A program made the position numbers and the translations under genes. The notes beneath the pieces were generated by a model. That model saw only the letters and a program-made list of their open reading frames with translations. It was not told the origin of the DNA and did not search any database. A DNA stretch of 64,000 bases from Streptosporangium nondiastaticum (GTDB taxonomy: Bacteria > Actinomycetota > Actinomycetes > Streptomycetales > Streptomycetaceae): NCBI RefSeq assembly GCF_003011965.1, contig NZ_PXWG01000008.1:1-64000 (forward strand), read 5' to 3'. Shown in pieces: positions 8,481-17,557 of this stretch (its first letter is position 1; every line of letters begins with the position of its first letter).

Positions 8481-9086
8481 ATGACACACAAAGTCGACTT
8501 CTACTTCGACCCCATCTGCCCCTTCGCCTGGATCACCTCCCGCTGGATCCTGGAGGTCGAGCGCCACCGCGACCTCGACCTGCGCTTCCGCGTCATGAGC
8601 CTCTCCGTGCTCAACGAAGGCCGTGCCGATCTGCCCGAGCGCTACCGCAGACTGCTCGACGTGGGCTGGGGTCCGGTGCGGGTGTGCACGGCCGCGGCGC
8701 AGGAGCACGGGGAGGGCGTGCTGCGCGACCTGTACACGGCCCTCGGCACGCGCATCCACAACGATGACGGCGAGGTCTCCGACGAGCTGATCCGCAAGGC
8801 CCTGGCCGACGTCGGCCTCCCGGAGTCGCTCGCCGACGCGGCCCGTTCGGCCGACTACGACGAGGCGCTGCGCAAGAGCCACCACGAGGGCATGGACCCG
8901 GTCGGCGAAGAGGTCGGCACGCCCACCATCCACATCGACGGGGTCGCCTTCTTCGGGCCCGTCCTGACCGCGATCCCGCGGGGAGAGGAAGCCGCCCGGA
9001 TCTTCGACGGCGTGCGGCTGCTGGCCGGTTACCCGAACTTCTTCGAGCTCAAGCGCACTCGTACGGGCGGCCTGGACTTCAGCTGA
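8481..9086 (+). CDS. DsbA-fold protein of the mycothiol-dependent nitroreductase Rv2466c family, one active-site Cys
   Basis: A 201-residue thioredoxin-superfamily protein closely resembling M. tuberculosis Rv2466c along its length (ITSRWILEV near the N-terminus, RKSHHEGMD and [10 protein letters not shown] in the middle, [12 protein letters not shown] at the end). Rv2466c reduces substrates with mycothiol through a CPWC motif. Here the motif is CPFA (DPICPFAW), so only the first Cys is kept, as in monothiol mechanisms. It is cytoplasmic with no signal peptide. No clear ribosome site precedes ATG 8481; a TAGCCT hexamer at 8468-8473 sits where a -10 would give a leaderless transcript. It converges on the NACHT gene and the two stops overlap by eight bases. 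Confidence 0.85.
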   Translation: MTHKVDFYFDPICPFAWITSRWILEVERHRDLDLRFRVMSLSVLNEGRADLPERYRRLLDVGWGPVRVCTAAAQEHGEGVLRDLYTALGTRIHNDDGEVSDELIRKALADVGLPESLADAARSADYDEALRKSHHEGMDPVGEEVGTPTIHIDGVAFFGPVLTAIPRGEEAARIFDGVRLLAGYPNFFELKRTRTGGLDFS

Positions 9087-11982
9087 CCGGGCTTCGGCCC
9101 GAGGCCCCCGCCGGGGCCGCCCGGCGTTCGTCGTCGGCCGCCCCGGCCAGCCGCTGCTGGAGCCGCAAGTGACGGAACTCGTAGTGCGCGCCCGACTGGC
9201 GCAGCACCCCGCGCCGGTGGGCCTCTTCGAGGAAGGCCATGAGCCGCCAGGGCGCACGGCCGGTGACGGCCAGCCAGATCCGGGCCGTCAGCAGGCGGCC
9301 CCACGCGCTCAGCGCGAGCGCGGACGTGCCGACGGGCACCCAGAGTTCGGTGTGCATGGTGCCCAGCGCGCCGCCGCTGCCGACCACCGGGATCAGCGCC
9401 AGGCAGACGCCGCCCGCGAGCACGGCGGCGATGGCGCTGCGCGCCGCGGTGGCGGCCCGGTCGGTGCGCAGGGTGCTCTGCGGGCCGGCGGCCCGGAGGG
9501 TGTCGGAGGGGGTGCTCAGGGCGCGGTAGACGCCCGAGGCACAGCCTCCGATGGCACCGACCAGGACGCCGAACTCGGCGAGCGGGCCCACGACGTCACC
9601 GATGACGGCCGGCGTGCTGCGGTACGCGAGCCACAGCTGTACGGGGTGCGGCAGTTCCGACACCACATTCCAGGCGTCGGCAGGGGGGTGGCCCGCCGTG
9701 ATGAGCACGGGCCCCTCCCGCTCCATGCGGATCCGGACCGGCTGACGGAAGGGCTCGGGCGTGCGCCCGTTGCGGGCGATGCCGGAATGGCCCGGTACGG
9801 CGAGCGGCTTGGTGTGCGCGCCGCGGGGCAGCAGCTCGCCCGCGTACGGCCCCGGGGAGTCGAGGGTGCGGATGCCGCCTGGCGACACCCGGGGGCGCCA
9901 GCCGTCGGTCCGGCCGGTGTCCGTGAGGGAGGGCGCCGAGCGGATTTCGTACGCCGCGATCGCGCCCGCGATGCCTCCGACGACCGCACAGCCGGACACC
10001 GCGATGAGCGAGCAGACGGCGAATCCGCGCAGGAGGCCGCTTCCGAAGCCGCGGAGGACGGCGACGGGGCCCGTGAACGGTGCCGCGGCCCGTTCCCCGT
10101 GGCGCTGTCCGGCCAGGCCCAGGAGCAGGCCCGCCACGAAACAGATCAGGGCCGGTACGACGAGCCGGACGGCCAGGAGGACCGGTCCGGCGGCGGCGAG
10201 GCCGATCGCGAGCGCGCGGACGGCCCCGGGGCCGCTCGCGCTGCCGGCCCACGGCAGGCCCAGCGGGGGCGGGCGCCGGGGCAGCCCGGCGACGGCGAAG
10301 AGCATGGACAGGATCAGCCCGAAGGCGCATCCGTTGAAGAACCAGATGGGCCGGGGCGTGATCGCGTCCCCCAGCCTCATGCCGAAGAGCGGCGGCGCCA
10401 GGAAGCCGGCCACCGCGGCGAGGGGCGCGGCGAAGGCGGTCATCGTCACCGCCGTGCGGGCCAGCCGGCGAGGCCCTTGCGGCGTGTCCGCCGTGGCGGG
10501 CAGCAGGCAGGCGAACCCGCAGCACAGGCCCAGGAAGATGCCCGTGAAGTGCAGGACCATCGACAGCGTGCTGTCCCAGTTGCCGACGACCCCCCTTCCG
10601 TACCAGGCCATCGGCACCAGCAGCGCGGCCGTCGCGAGGAGGGCCGTCAGGGCGGGGCCGGTCACGCGCAGCGCCCCCGGCATCGCGTCCGGCACCTCCC
10701 ACCAGGCGAGCCGCCACGTGCCGCGCTGCCGGTCGTGGCCGTCGAGGTCGCGGGCGAGGCGGCGGAGCCAGCGGTGGGCCGCGTCCGGCCGCCAGGTGCT
10801 TCCGGGCGCGTCGCCGAAGGCCGCCGGGACGAAGGCGTCCAGAAGGTGTTCCTCGATGCTCTCCGCCGTGGGGAAGCGCGCCGTGTCCAGGAGTTCGGCC
10901 GGGTCGCGGGAGGTGTCCCCGTAGACGGTGCGGGCCAGGGCCACCATCAGCGGCGTGCCCAGCACCTCGGTCAGCGGCCCCGGGGGCGCCTGCAGCACCG
11001 GCGTCCACGAGGTCGAGCCCCGGCCGTCCGGCCGCGCCGTGCGTTCCAGGTACGTGCGGGCCGTGCCGAAGTCGAGGCGGCGCAGCTCGACGACTTCCGC
11101 GGCGGTCAGGACGTCGCCGGCCTGCACGGCGCGGGTCCAGGCGGTGGTGCGGCAGGTGAGCAGGACGGGCAGCCGTTCGTCCAGCTCCGCGTTGAGCCGC
11201 CGCATCGCCTCGCCGTGCGCGGGCGGGGGAAGCTCGTCGAAACCGTCGAGCACGGGCAGGACGAGGCCGGCGTCCAGCAGGTCCCGGGCCAGGGTGCCGT
11301 CGCCGGACGGGGCGGCCAGCGTCCGGTACTCCGCGGCCAGCCGCTCGGCCAGCCACGCGCGCAGGGTGAGGGCCCGCGGATTCCACCCGGCGAGCGGGAA
11401 GAGCACCGGCACCGGGCCGCCCGGCTGCCGTGCGGCGAGCATCCCGAGGACGAACTGCACGGCCAGGATGCTCTTCCCCGCACCCGGCCCGCCCAGGACC
11501 ACCAGCCGCCGCGACGGCACCGCGGCGAACGCCTCGACGACGCGGCCGAGCTGCTGGTCGCCGTCGCGCGGCGGGGGCAGCAGCCCGCGGCGGATGTTGC
11601 CCTGGTGGTCGGCGAGGGGCGGGCCGACGCGGGACCAGCGGACGCTCAGCGGCTCAGGGTCCTGCAGCCGGCGCAGCTGCGCCTCCGCCGCCCACTGGCT
11701 GCGCACCGCCTCGGCGAGGGCGTCGGCCGCGCGCCGGCGGCGGTCGGCCGGGTCCGGCGCGTCACCGCCTCCGGGACCGTTCAGGAGGTCGGCGACGAAG
11801 GCGAACGCCGAGACGACGGCCGAGACCACGGAGATCCACGTCGCCGTGCCGGTGCTTTCGACGTCGCCCTTCCACAGCACGACGGCCAGCGTGATCAGGG
11901 CCGCGCAGGCCAGCCCCAGCCCGATGCGCCGTTGCACGTGCGTCCGGCGCAGCGGCGACCCCGGCGCCATAGGCTCCCCCAC
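9079..11982 (-). CDS. Membrane-anchored NACHT NTPase (STAND/NLR-like)
   Basis: A 967-residue protein. Two N-terminal membrane helices (~20-38 and ~48-67) precede a NACHT-type P-loop domain: Walker A GGPGAGKS at 164-171 and Walker [13 protein letters not shown] near residue 240. A winged-helix region and a block of about six to eight hydrophobic helices follow, and the C-terminus carries the [18 protein letters not shown] motif seen in many actinobacterial NACHT proteins. GTG at 11982 was preferred because GGGGGA lies seven bases upstream. STAND NTPases act as signal-dependent switches and some bacterial NACHT proteins defend against phages; here no effector domain is recognised, so defence is only a possibility. 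Confidence 0.8.
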   Translation of the reverse strand: MGEPMAPGSPLRRTHVQRRIGLGLACAALITLAVVLWKGDVESTGTATWISVVSAVVSAFAFVADLLNGPGGGDAPDPADRRRRAADALAEAVRSQWAAEAQLRRLQDPEPLSVRWSRVGPPLADHQGNIRRGLLPPPRDGDQQLGRVVEAFAAVPSRRLVVLGGPGAGKSILAVQFVLGMLAARQPGGPVPVLFPLAGWNPRALTLRAWLAERLAAEYRTLAAPSGDGTLARDLLDAGLVLPVLDGFDELPPPAHGEAMRRLNAELDERLPVLLTCRTTAWTRAVQAGDVLTAAEVVELRRLDFGTARTYLERTARPDGRGSTSWTPVLQAPPGPLTEVLGTPLMVALARTVYGDTSRDPAELLDTARFPTAESIEEHLLDAFVPAAFGDAPGSTWRPDAAHRWLRRLARDLDGHDRQRGTWRLAWWEVPDAMPGALRVTGPALTALLATAALLVPMAWYGRGVVGNWDSTLSMVLHFTGIFLGLCCGFACLLPATADTPQGPRRLARTAVTMTAFAAPLAAVAGFLAPPLFGMRLGDAITPRPIWFFNGCAFGLILSMLFAVAGLPRRPPPLGLPWAGSASGPGAVRALAIGLAAAGPVLLAVRLVVPALICFVAGLLLGLAGQRHGERAAAPFTGPVAVLRGFGSGLLRGFAVCSLIAVSGCAVVGGIAGAIAAYEIRSAPSLTDTGRTDGWRPRVSPGGIRTLDSPGPYAGELLPRGAHTKPLAVPGHSGIARNGRTPEPFRQPVRIRMEREGPVLITAGHPPADAWNVVSELPHPVQLWLAYRSTPAVIGDVVGPLAEFGVLVGAIGGCASGVYRALSTPSDTLRAAGPQSTLRTDRAATAARSAIAAVLAGGVCLALIPVVGSGGALGTMHTELWVPVGTSALALSAWGRLLTARIWLAVTGRAPWRLMAFLEEAHRRGVLRQSGAHYEFRHLRLQQRLAGAADDERRAAPAGASGRSPVS

Positions 11983-12139
11983 TCCGCAATCCCCCGTCCG
12001 CCCCGGGCGGGCGGCACCGGCGGCCCGGGGCGGGCCGCCTGCATGGGGATCAGGTAACCCGTCCTTCTCGGCCCCCGGGCGGAAATCCGCGGAAGGCCAC
12101 CCGGCAGAGCGACCGGGGCCCGCCGGGCGGAGCGAGCCG

Positions 12140-13198
12140 TCAGCCCCGCTCCGGCCCCCACTTCTTCACGATCTCCACCAGCGCCCGCACCGCCTTCGCG
12201 ACGAGCCCGTCGTCGTCCCGTACACGCCGGTTGTGCTCGACGTGCACGAACGGCACGCCGGCCTCCCCCGCGTACTCGCCCTCGACGTTCGTGCGGCCTT
12301 CGAGGCGGCCGCAGTAGCGCTCCCAGACCTCGCAGACGCGCATGCCCTGCGCGCGGTAGGCGGCGGCGAGGCGGCGGGCGGAGGGGAGGCCCGCTTCGCC
12401 GCTGCCGGGGGAGACGACGACGTCGTGGTCGGGGAGGCTGCTGTCGGCGAAGCCGTGGACCTGGACGGCGGGGAGGCGCCGGTCGGCAAGGGCGTCGGCG
12501 ACGGCGGCGAAGACGGAGTCGCGGCGGTGGGCGACGTCCGCGGCGTCGGAGCCGGCCCCGGAGTCCGCCGCGCGGTGGGCGCCGGCGAGGACGAGCACGC
12601 CGCCGGGGGCGCCGCGCAGGAGGCCGATGCCGAGCTGCTCGGTGCGCTGGTCGGCGGAGGGGTGCGGGACCTGGACCTGCCAGCGGGCCGGGCCGCGCAG
12701 GTCGGCGTAGACGCGGCCCCAGCCGCGCCGGACCTCGCCCTCGCGCGTGGCGTCGGCGATCTCCGCGTACCGGGCGCCGCCGCTGTCGGTGAGGGTGCGG
12801 ACGGCGTACCCCACGCCCGCGAGGCGGCGGGCGGCCGCGGCGCGGTCGCCGTCGAGGAGGGCGCGGACGCCGTCGGCGACGGCGCGGCGCTCGCGCTCGG
12901 TGGGGACGCGGTAGCTGCCGTCGGCGGTGATGCCGGCGGTGTAGTCGGTGATGTGGCGGCCGAGGTCGACGCTCCCCGCGGGCTCGGGGGTGGACTTCCG
13001 CACCGCGGGGGCGTCCTTGTGTCCGTCCGCAGACGCCGGCGACGGGCCGCCGCAGCCGGTGGCCCCCATGAGGGCCGGCGCGCCGAGCAGCACGCAGGAC
13101 AGCACGGCGCGTGCGGCGCGGGCGGCACGTTCGGAGCGTGCGGCGCGGGCGGCGGAGGCGGCGGAGGCTCCGCTGTCGGTGGCCGGCTGGGTCGTCAT
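12140..13198 (-). CDS. Secreted or lipid-anchored protein of unknown function, divergent from the capBC locus
   Basis: A 352-residue protein with an Arg/Ala-repeat N-region (AARSERAARAARA), a hydrophobic stretch and Cys in LMGATGCGG, a weak lipobox. The mature part has blocks that look enzymatic: VLVLAGAHRAADSG, RRDSVFAAVADAL, AVQVHGFADSSLP, DVVVSPGSGEAG, and a C-terminal FVHVEHNRRVRDD with several His, Asp and Arg residues. The pattern suggests a hydrolase, perhaps metal dependent, but I do not recognise the family. It starts 222 bases from, and points away from, the sensor-capB-capC genes, so a role in handling the polymer is possible. The ATG at 13198 has no good ribosome site. Confidence 0.7.
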   Translation of the reverse strand: MTTQPATDSGASAASAARAARSERAARAARAVLSCVLLGAPALMGATGCGGPSPASADGHKDAPAVRKSTPEPAGSVDLGRHITDYTAGITADGSYRVPTERERRAVADGVRALLDGDRAAAARRLAGVGYAVRTLTDSGGARYAEIADATREGEVRRGWGRVYADLRGPARWQVQVPHPSADQRTEQLGIGLLRGAPGGVLVLAGAHRAADSGAGSDAADVAHRRDSVFAAVADALADRRLPAVQVHGFADSSLPDHDVVVSPGSGEAGLPSARRLAAAYRAQGMRVCEVWERYCGRLEGRTNVEGEYAGEAGVPFVHVEHNRRVRDDDGLVAKAVRALVEIVKKWGPERG

Positions 13199-13291
13199 GC
13201 GGGCAAAAGTACCCCGGGAGCGACCCCCTCCCGCGCCTTTACTTCAACTCCGTCCGCAGCGCACGCATATGACACACACACCGTCAAGATT

Positions 13292-13320
13292 TTGTCGATA
13301 CTTTAACTTCCACTTAGAAT
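13292..13320 (+). promoter_or_regulatory. Likely housekeeping promoter of the sensor-capBC operon
   Basis: TTGTCG at 13292-13297 and TAGAAT at 13315-13320 are separated by 17 bases, matching the HrdB-type pattern. Transcription would begin near 13327, about 90 bases before the operon's first start. This gap is AT-rich compared with its surroundings. Confidence 0.55.
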
Positions 13321-13419
13321 TCAGCGGTTCCCGTTAGTTCATCCTGATGTGCGGCAAGCGGAACAAGGCATTCCGCCGACCCGGCAATGCCGAGCCGCGG
13401 CCGAAAGGAATACCCAGGA

Positions 13420-15741
13420 ATGCCGCTGTCCGCCCCGCGCGGCGCGCGCCGGCGCAAGCTGCGCCGACGCGCCGACATGCCTCTTCTCGGCGGCGCCCGC
13501 CCGCCGATCGCCGCACTTCTCGCGCTCCTGCTGCTGGTCGCGGGCGCGACCGCCCTCGTCCTGGGCGACCACGACCGGACCGTCGTCGACAAGGCCGTCC
13601 TCACCTCGCAGCAGCGGGTCGCGGAGGACGGCGCCCTCGCCCTGCGCGCCTCCCTCGACGAGAGCGTCACCGACCTCCAGCGCGCCGCCGCACTCTTCGC
13701 CGGCCCCGAGGCCGTGCCCGCCGACACCGTCCTGGACAAGCTCGGCAAGGTCTACAACAAGTGGCGCGGCCTCGCCGTCATCGACCCCGCCGGCGGCACC
13801 CTCCTCGCCGCCCGCGGCGAAACGATCCCGCTGGCCGACGCCCTGACGGACAAGGGCGACAGGGCCGACAAGGCAGATAAGACTGATGGGGCTGCTAGGG
13901 CCGATAGGGCGGGCAACTCCGGCAAACAGGACGGCGGCAAGGGCGGCGGTGCCACCCCCCGCCTCGTCAAGCTCCCCTCCGGCGACACCCGCATGCTCGT
14001 CACCGCCGCCCTGCGCGGCGGCGACAAGCCGCGCCTCCTCGTCGCCTCCGGCACCCTCAACGTGCCGGGCATCTCCACCGGCGAGAACCGCTCCCTGCTC
14101 GTCGTCGACTCCGCCGGCACCGTCCTCGCCAAGGACGGCCCGTCGATCGCCCGCACCGCCTGGGCCAAGCGCGCCGCGAAGACGGCGGCCGCGGCCTTCA
14201 CCAAGACCCCCGAGCCCGGCGGCCACCCCGGCGCGAGCGGCCGGCTCATGGGCGGCACGGACAAGCACCGCACTGCCGTGGGCTACGCCGCCGCCGGCCG
14301 CGCGCCCGGCGAGACCAGCCCCGCGGGCGGCCTCGGCCTGTCCGTGGTCACCTCGGTCAAGGTCACCGAGGACGCCAAGGCCGTGCGCACCCAGGCCTTC
14401 GGCCTCGTCGCCGCCGCCGTGCTGCTGCTCCTCGCCGTGCTCGTGACGTGGATCCTGATCCGTACGGTCCAGCGCCCGCTGATCGGGCTGTACCTGGAGA
14501 GCCGCCGGCTCGGCCGCGGCGAGCTCGACCGGCCCGTCCGCGCGTTCCGCGGCCGCGAACCGGCCCGCATCGGCGCCGCCCTGGAGAGCCTGCGCGGCCA
14601 GCTCCTCGGCGGGCGCCCCACCCGCACCGGCCGGGCCCGCGGCGGCATCGGCACCCGCACCACCGTCATCGTCTGCGGCGTGGTCCTGCTCGCCTGGGCC
14701 GCCCCGCTCCTGCTGCTGCTCAACCGCGCCGGCAGCGGCGTCGCCGTGCCCAAGCAGCTGGTCGAGGACCAGCGGCGGCGTACGGACACGGCCGCCGACC
14801 GCGTCCGCAAGGCCCTCAACGAGGGTTGGGCCGACGTCGCCTCCGTCGCGCAGATCGTCGGCGCGGGCAGCGAAAAGGGGGACAAGGGAGATAAGGGGGA
14901 GAAGGAGGCCAGGGAGGACGCCGACGCGGGCAGCGCCACCAAGGCCGTCCTGCAGACCACCCTGCGCGAGCACACCCGCTACCGCTCCGTCTACGTCCTC
15001 GACGCCGACGGCAAGGTCCTCACCCGCGCCGGGGCCGCCCCCCGCCACCCGGCCGGGCGCAAGCCCTACGCGGACTCCGTCGCCCAGCTCAACACCTCCG
15101 GCAAGGAACCGGCCGTCGCCGCCTACGCGGCCGTTCCCGGCGGCAAGGGCCGCACCGTCGTCGGCGAGTACGACCCGCAGTTCCTGATCTCCATGGTCAC
15201 CCGGCCCGGCCTCGGCCAGGTCTGGCTCGTGGACGACAAGCACCGCATCGTCGCCGCCGACCGCCAGCACGGCTTCCGCGCCTTCTCCAAGCTGCCCGGC
15301 AAGCACCTCGACGACCTCGTCACCAAGGCCCGCAAGGACACCAACGGCACCGCCCTGCTGCACCGCGCCGACGGCGGCTCCTCCCTCGCGGCCGCGGCGT
15401 CCTTCACCGGCGGCGGCGCCGTCCGCGACCTGAACTGGCAGGTCGTGAGCGAGCAGCCGGCCTCCTGGCTGGAGCTGCCCGAGTACACCGCGCAGCGGCA
15501 CACCATGCTCGCCGGCCTGCTCGGCGTGACCGCCGCCGTGGCCTGCCTGGGCTGGCTGCACATCATCGTCGTCCGCCCGCTGCGCACGCTCGCGGACCAG
15601 GCCGAGGCGCTGGCCGGCGGCGACCGCAAGACCGTGCTGTTCCCGCAGCACCACGACGAGGCGGGCGCCGTCGTCCGCAACCTCGAACTGATCCGGCAGC
15701 AACTGCGTACCGCCGAGCGACCGCCGGCCGGAAGGAACTGA
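13420..15741 (+). CDS. Two-module membrane protein with Cache-like extracytoplasmic domains and HAMP-like linkers
   Basis: A 773-residue protein made of two similar halves. Each half has a membrane helix, a large extracytoplasmic domain of Cache/PAS type (first about 50-310, with AVIDPAGGTLLA; second about 455-690, with VYVLDADGKVLT and VWLVDDKHRIVAA), a second membrane helix and a HAMP-like segment (RPLIGLYLESRRLGRGELD and RPLRTLADQAEALAGGD). No kinase, cyclase or methyl-accepting output is present. Low-complexity inserts occur at GDRADKADKTDG and EKGDKGDKGEKEA. ATG 13420 has AAAGGAA nine bases upstream. It is the first gene of the capBC operon with only three bases to capB, so it probably regulates or forms part of the polymer export machinery. 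Confidence 0.78.
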   Translation: MPLSAPRGARRRKLRRRADMPLLGGARPPIAALLALLLLVAGATALVLGDHDRTVVDKAVLTSQQRVAEDGALALRASLDESVTDLQRAAALFAGPEAVPADTVLDKLGKVYNKWRGLAVIDPAGGTLLAARGETIPLADALTDKGDRADKADKTDGAARADRAGNSGKQDGGKGGGATPRLVKLPSGDTRMLVTAALRGGDKPRLLVASGTLNVPGISTGENRSLLVVDSAGTVLAKDGPSIARTAWAKRAAKTAAAAFTKTPEPGGHPGASGRLMGGTDKHRTAVGYAAAGRAPGETSPAGGLGLSVVTSVKVTEDAKAVRTQAFGLVAAAVLLLLAVLVTWILIRTVQRPLIGLYLESRRLGRGELDRPVRAFRGREPARIGAALESLRGQLLGGRPTRTGRARGGIGTRTTVIVCGVVLLAWAAPLLLLLNRAGSGVAVPKQLVEDQRRRTDTAADRVRKALNEGWADVASVAQIVGAGSEKGDKGDKGEKEAREDADAGSATKAVLQTTLREHTRYRSVYVLDADGKVLTRAGAAPRHPAGRKPYADSVAQLNTSGKEPAVAAYAAVPGGKGRTVVGEYDPQFLISMVTRPGLGQVWLVDDKHRIVAADRQHGFRAFSKLPGKHLDDLVTKARKDTNGTALLHRADGGSSLAAAASFTGGGAVRDLNWQVVSEQPASWLELPEYTAQRHTMLAGLLGVTAAVACLGWLHIIVVRPLRTLADQAEALAGGDRKTVLFPQHHDEAGAVVRNLELIRQQLRTAERPPAGRN

Positions 15742-15744
15742 CGC

Positions 15745-17049
15745 GTGCTCTTCCTCTACACGGTCCTGGTGATCTGCTGCGCGATCGTCCTGGTCGCGGG
15801 CGTGATCGAGCAGCGCCGGCACTTCACCAACCTCGACATGATCCCCACCCGGGTGCTGATCAACGGCATCCGCGGCAAGAGCTCCATCACCCGGCTGTGC
15901 GCGGGCGCGCTGCGCGGCGGCGGGCTGGTCACGGTCGCCAAGACCACCGGCACCGCGGCCCGCTTCATCCACCCGGACGCCACCGAGGAGCCCGTCTACC
16001 GCAAGTTCGGCATCGCCAACGTCGTCGAGCAGATCGGCATCGTGCGGCGCGCCGCCGCGTACCGGCCGCACGCGCTGGTCATCGAGTGCATGGCCGTCAT
16101 GCCGGCCCTGCAGGAGGTCAACCAGACCAAGCTGATCCGCTCCACCATCGGCGTGCTGTGCAACGTCCGCGAGGACCACCTCGCCGAGATGGGCCCCACC
16201 CTGGACGACGTCGCCCGCTCGCTGAGCCGCTCCATGCCGCACGGCGGGATCTGCGTCACCGCCGAGCGCGACCGGCTGCACATCCTGCGCGAGGAGGCCG
16301 CCAAGCGCGACTGCCGGCTGATCGCCGTGGACCCGGAGACGGTGACCGACGCCGAGCTGCGCGGCTTCAGCTGGTTCACGTTCAAGGAGAACGTCGCCAT
16401 CGCGCTCGCCGTCGCCGAACTCCTCGGCGTCGACCGCGCCACGGCCCTGCAGGGCATGTACGACGCGCCGCCGGACCCCGGCGTGCTGTCCGTCGAGCGC
16501 TACCTCACCCCCGAGGGCATGCCCTTCCGGTTCGCCAACATCTTCGCGGCCAACGACCCCGAGTCGACCCTCATGAACGTCGAGCAGCTGCTCAGCCTCG
16601 GCGCCATCGAGCGGCCCCTGCACGTCCTCATCAACTGCCGCCCGGACCGCGTCGAGCGCAACGGCCAGATGGGCGAGCTCATCCCGCGCCTCGCGCCCGA
16701 GTCGGTCTTCCTCATCGGCCACCCGACGAAGAGCGCCGCCGACGCGATCCCCGCGGAGTGGCGCTCGAAGATCGTCGACCTGGGCGGCGACCGCCGCGAC
16801 CCGGCCGAGCTCGAACGGGAGATCCTCGGCCGGCTGGGCCCGGGCGCGTCGCTCATCGCCATCGGCAACATCCACGGACAGGGCGAGCTGCTGCTGGAGC
16901 GGCTGGCGGAACTGCCGGCGGACGAGGAGACGGAGCCGACGCGGACGCAACGTCCGGAGGAACCCCAGGTATACGTCCCAACCTACATAGACCACCTAGA
17001 CCACCTAGACCAGATAGATCACATAGATCGCACAGGAGACTTCCGTTGA
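15745..17049 (+). CDS. capB: Poly-gamma-glutamate synthase ligase subunit CapB/PgsB-like
   Basis: A 434-residue member of the PgsB/CapB family, Mur-ligase-related amide ligases that join glutamates through the gamma-carboxyl using ATP. One N-terminal membrane helix (LYTVLVICCAIVLVAGVIEQ) is followed by the nucleotide loop INGIRGKSSITRL, then KTTGTAAR, IECMAVMPALQEVNQ and NVREDHLAEMG, all typical of the family. The last ~25 residues (IDHLDHLDQIDHID) are encoded by five copies of a 9-bp repeat and look like an added tail. GTG 15745 has GGAAGGA upstream inside the end of the preceding gene. The stop overlaps the TTG of capC. Confidence 0.9.
   Translation: MLFLYTVLVICCAIVLVAGVIEQRRHFTNLDMIPTRVLINGIRGKSSITRLCAGALRGGGLVTVAKTTGTAARFIHPDATEEPVYRKFGIANVVEQIGIVRRAAAYRPHALVIECMAVMPALQEVNQTKLIRSTIGVLCNVREDHLAEMGPTLDDVARSLSRSMPHGGICVTAERDRLHILREEAAKRDCRLIAVDPETVTDAELRGFSWFTFKENVAIALAVAELLGVDRATALQGMYDAPPDPGVLSVERYLTPEGMPFRFANIFAANDPESTLMNVEQLLSLGAIERPLHVLINCRPDRVERNGQMGELIPRLAPESVFLIGHPTKSAADAIPAEWRSKIVDLGGDRRDPAELEREILGRLGPGASLIAIGNIHGQGELLLERLAELPADEETEPTRTQRPEEPQVYVPTYIDHLDHLDQIDHIDRTGDFR
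16987..17031 (+). repeat. 9-bp tandem repeat, five copies, at the 3' end of capB
   Basis: Five near-identical units (ATAGACCAC, CTAGACCAC, CTAGACCAG, ATAGATCAC, ATAGATCGC) follow each other. The repeat is in frame, AT-richer than the gene and uses the rare ATA codon. Confidence 0.85.
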
Positions 17050-17528
17050 TCCCCGCCGTCCTCACCCCGGAGATCGCCGCCATCGGGATCGCCCTGGGCC
17101 TGCTGTTCTCCCTGGTCTGCTACCTCACGACGAACCTCTCCCCCGGCGGCATGATCACCCCCGGCTGGCTGGCCCTCACCCTCGTCGAGAGCCTCCAGCG
17201 CGCCGCGATGGTCGTCGGCATCACCGTCCTGACGTATCTGGCCACCCTGCTGCTGCAGCGGTACGTGATCCTCTACGGCAAGCGGCTGTTCGCGGCGGTC
17301 GTCCTGACCGGCGTCCTGCTGCAGGCGACGCTCTACGTGATCCTGCAGCAGCAGTTCCCGCTGATGTACGCGAACCAGACGCTCGGCTTCATCGTCCCCG
17401 GCCTGATCGCCTACCAGCTGGTGCGCCAGCCGCGCGGCGCGACCCTGCTGGCCACCGGCACGGTCTCGCTCGCCAACTACGTCGTCCTGACCGCCGGCAT
17501 CCTGCTGGGCTTCATGCCCACCGCCTGA
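17046..17528 (+). CDS. capC: Poly-gamma-glutamate synthase membrane subunit CapC/PgsC-like
   Basis: A 160-residue integral membrane protein with about four to five hydrophobic helices, close to the usual ~150 residues for CapC. Recognisable features are the early GLLFSLVCYLTTNLSPGGM, ITPGWLAL and the later YANQTLGFIVPGLIAYQL. CapC works with CapB in the membrane complex that makes and exports poly-gamma-glutamate. The start is a TTG at 17046 that overlaps the capB stop (TTGA), with AGGAGA seven bases upstream. The classical third subunit CapA/PgsA is not present under its usual sequence; the next gene is a NlpC/P60 protein. Confidence 0.87.
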   Translation: MIPAVLTPEIAAIGIALGLLFSLVCYLTTNLSPGGMITPGWLALTLVESLQRAAMVVGITVLTYLATLLLQRYVILYGKRLFAAVVLTGVLLQATLYVILQQQFPLMYANQTLGFIVPGLIAYQLVRQPRGATLLATGTVSLANYVVLTAGILLGFMPTA

Positions 17529-17557
17529 GCCCTACGGACCCTACGGAGCAGAGCCCC

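Noticed and set aside
16987..17013. CTAGACCA pieces in the capB tail that resemble halves of a DasR box
   Set aside because: They belong to the 9-bp repeat, lack the paired GGT arm and lie inside a coding end.
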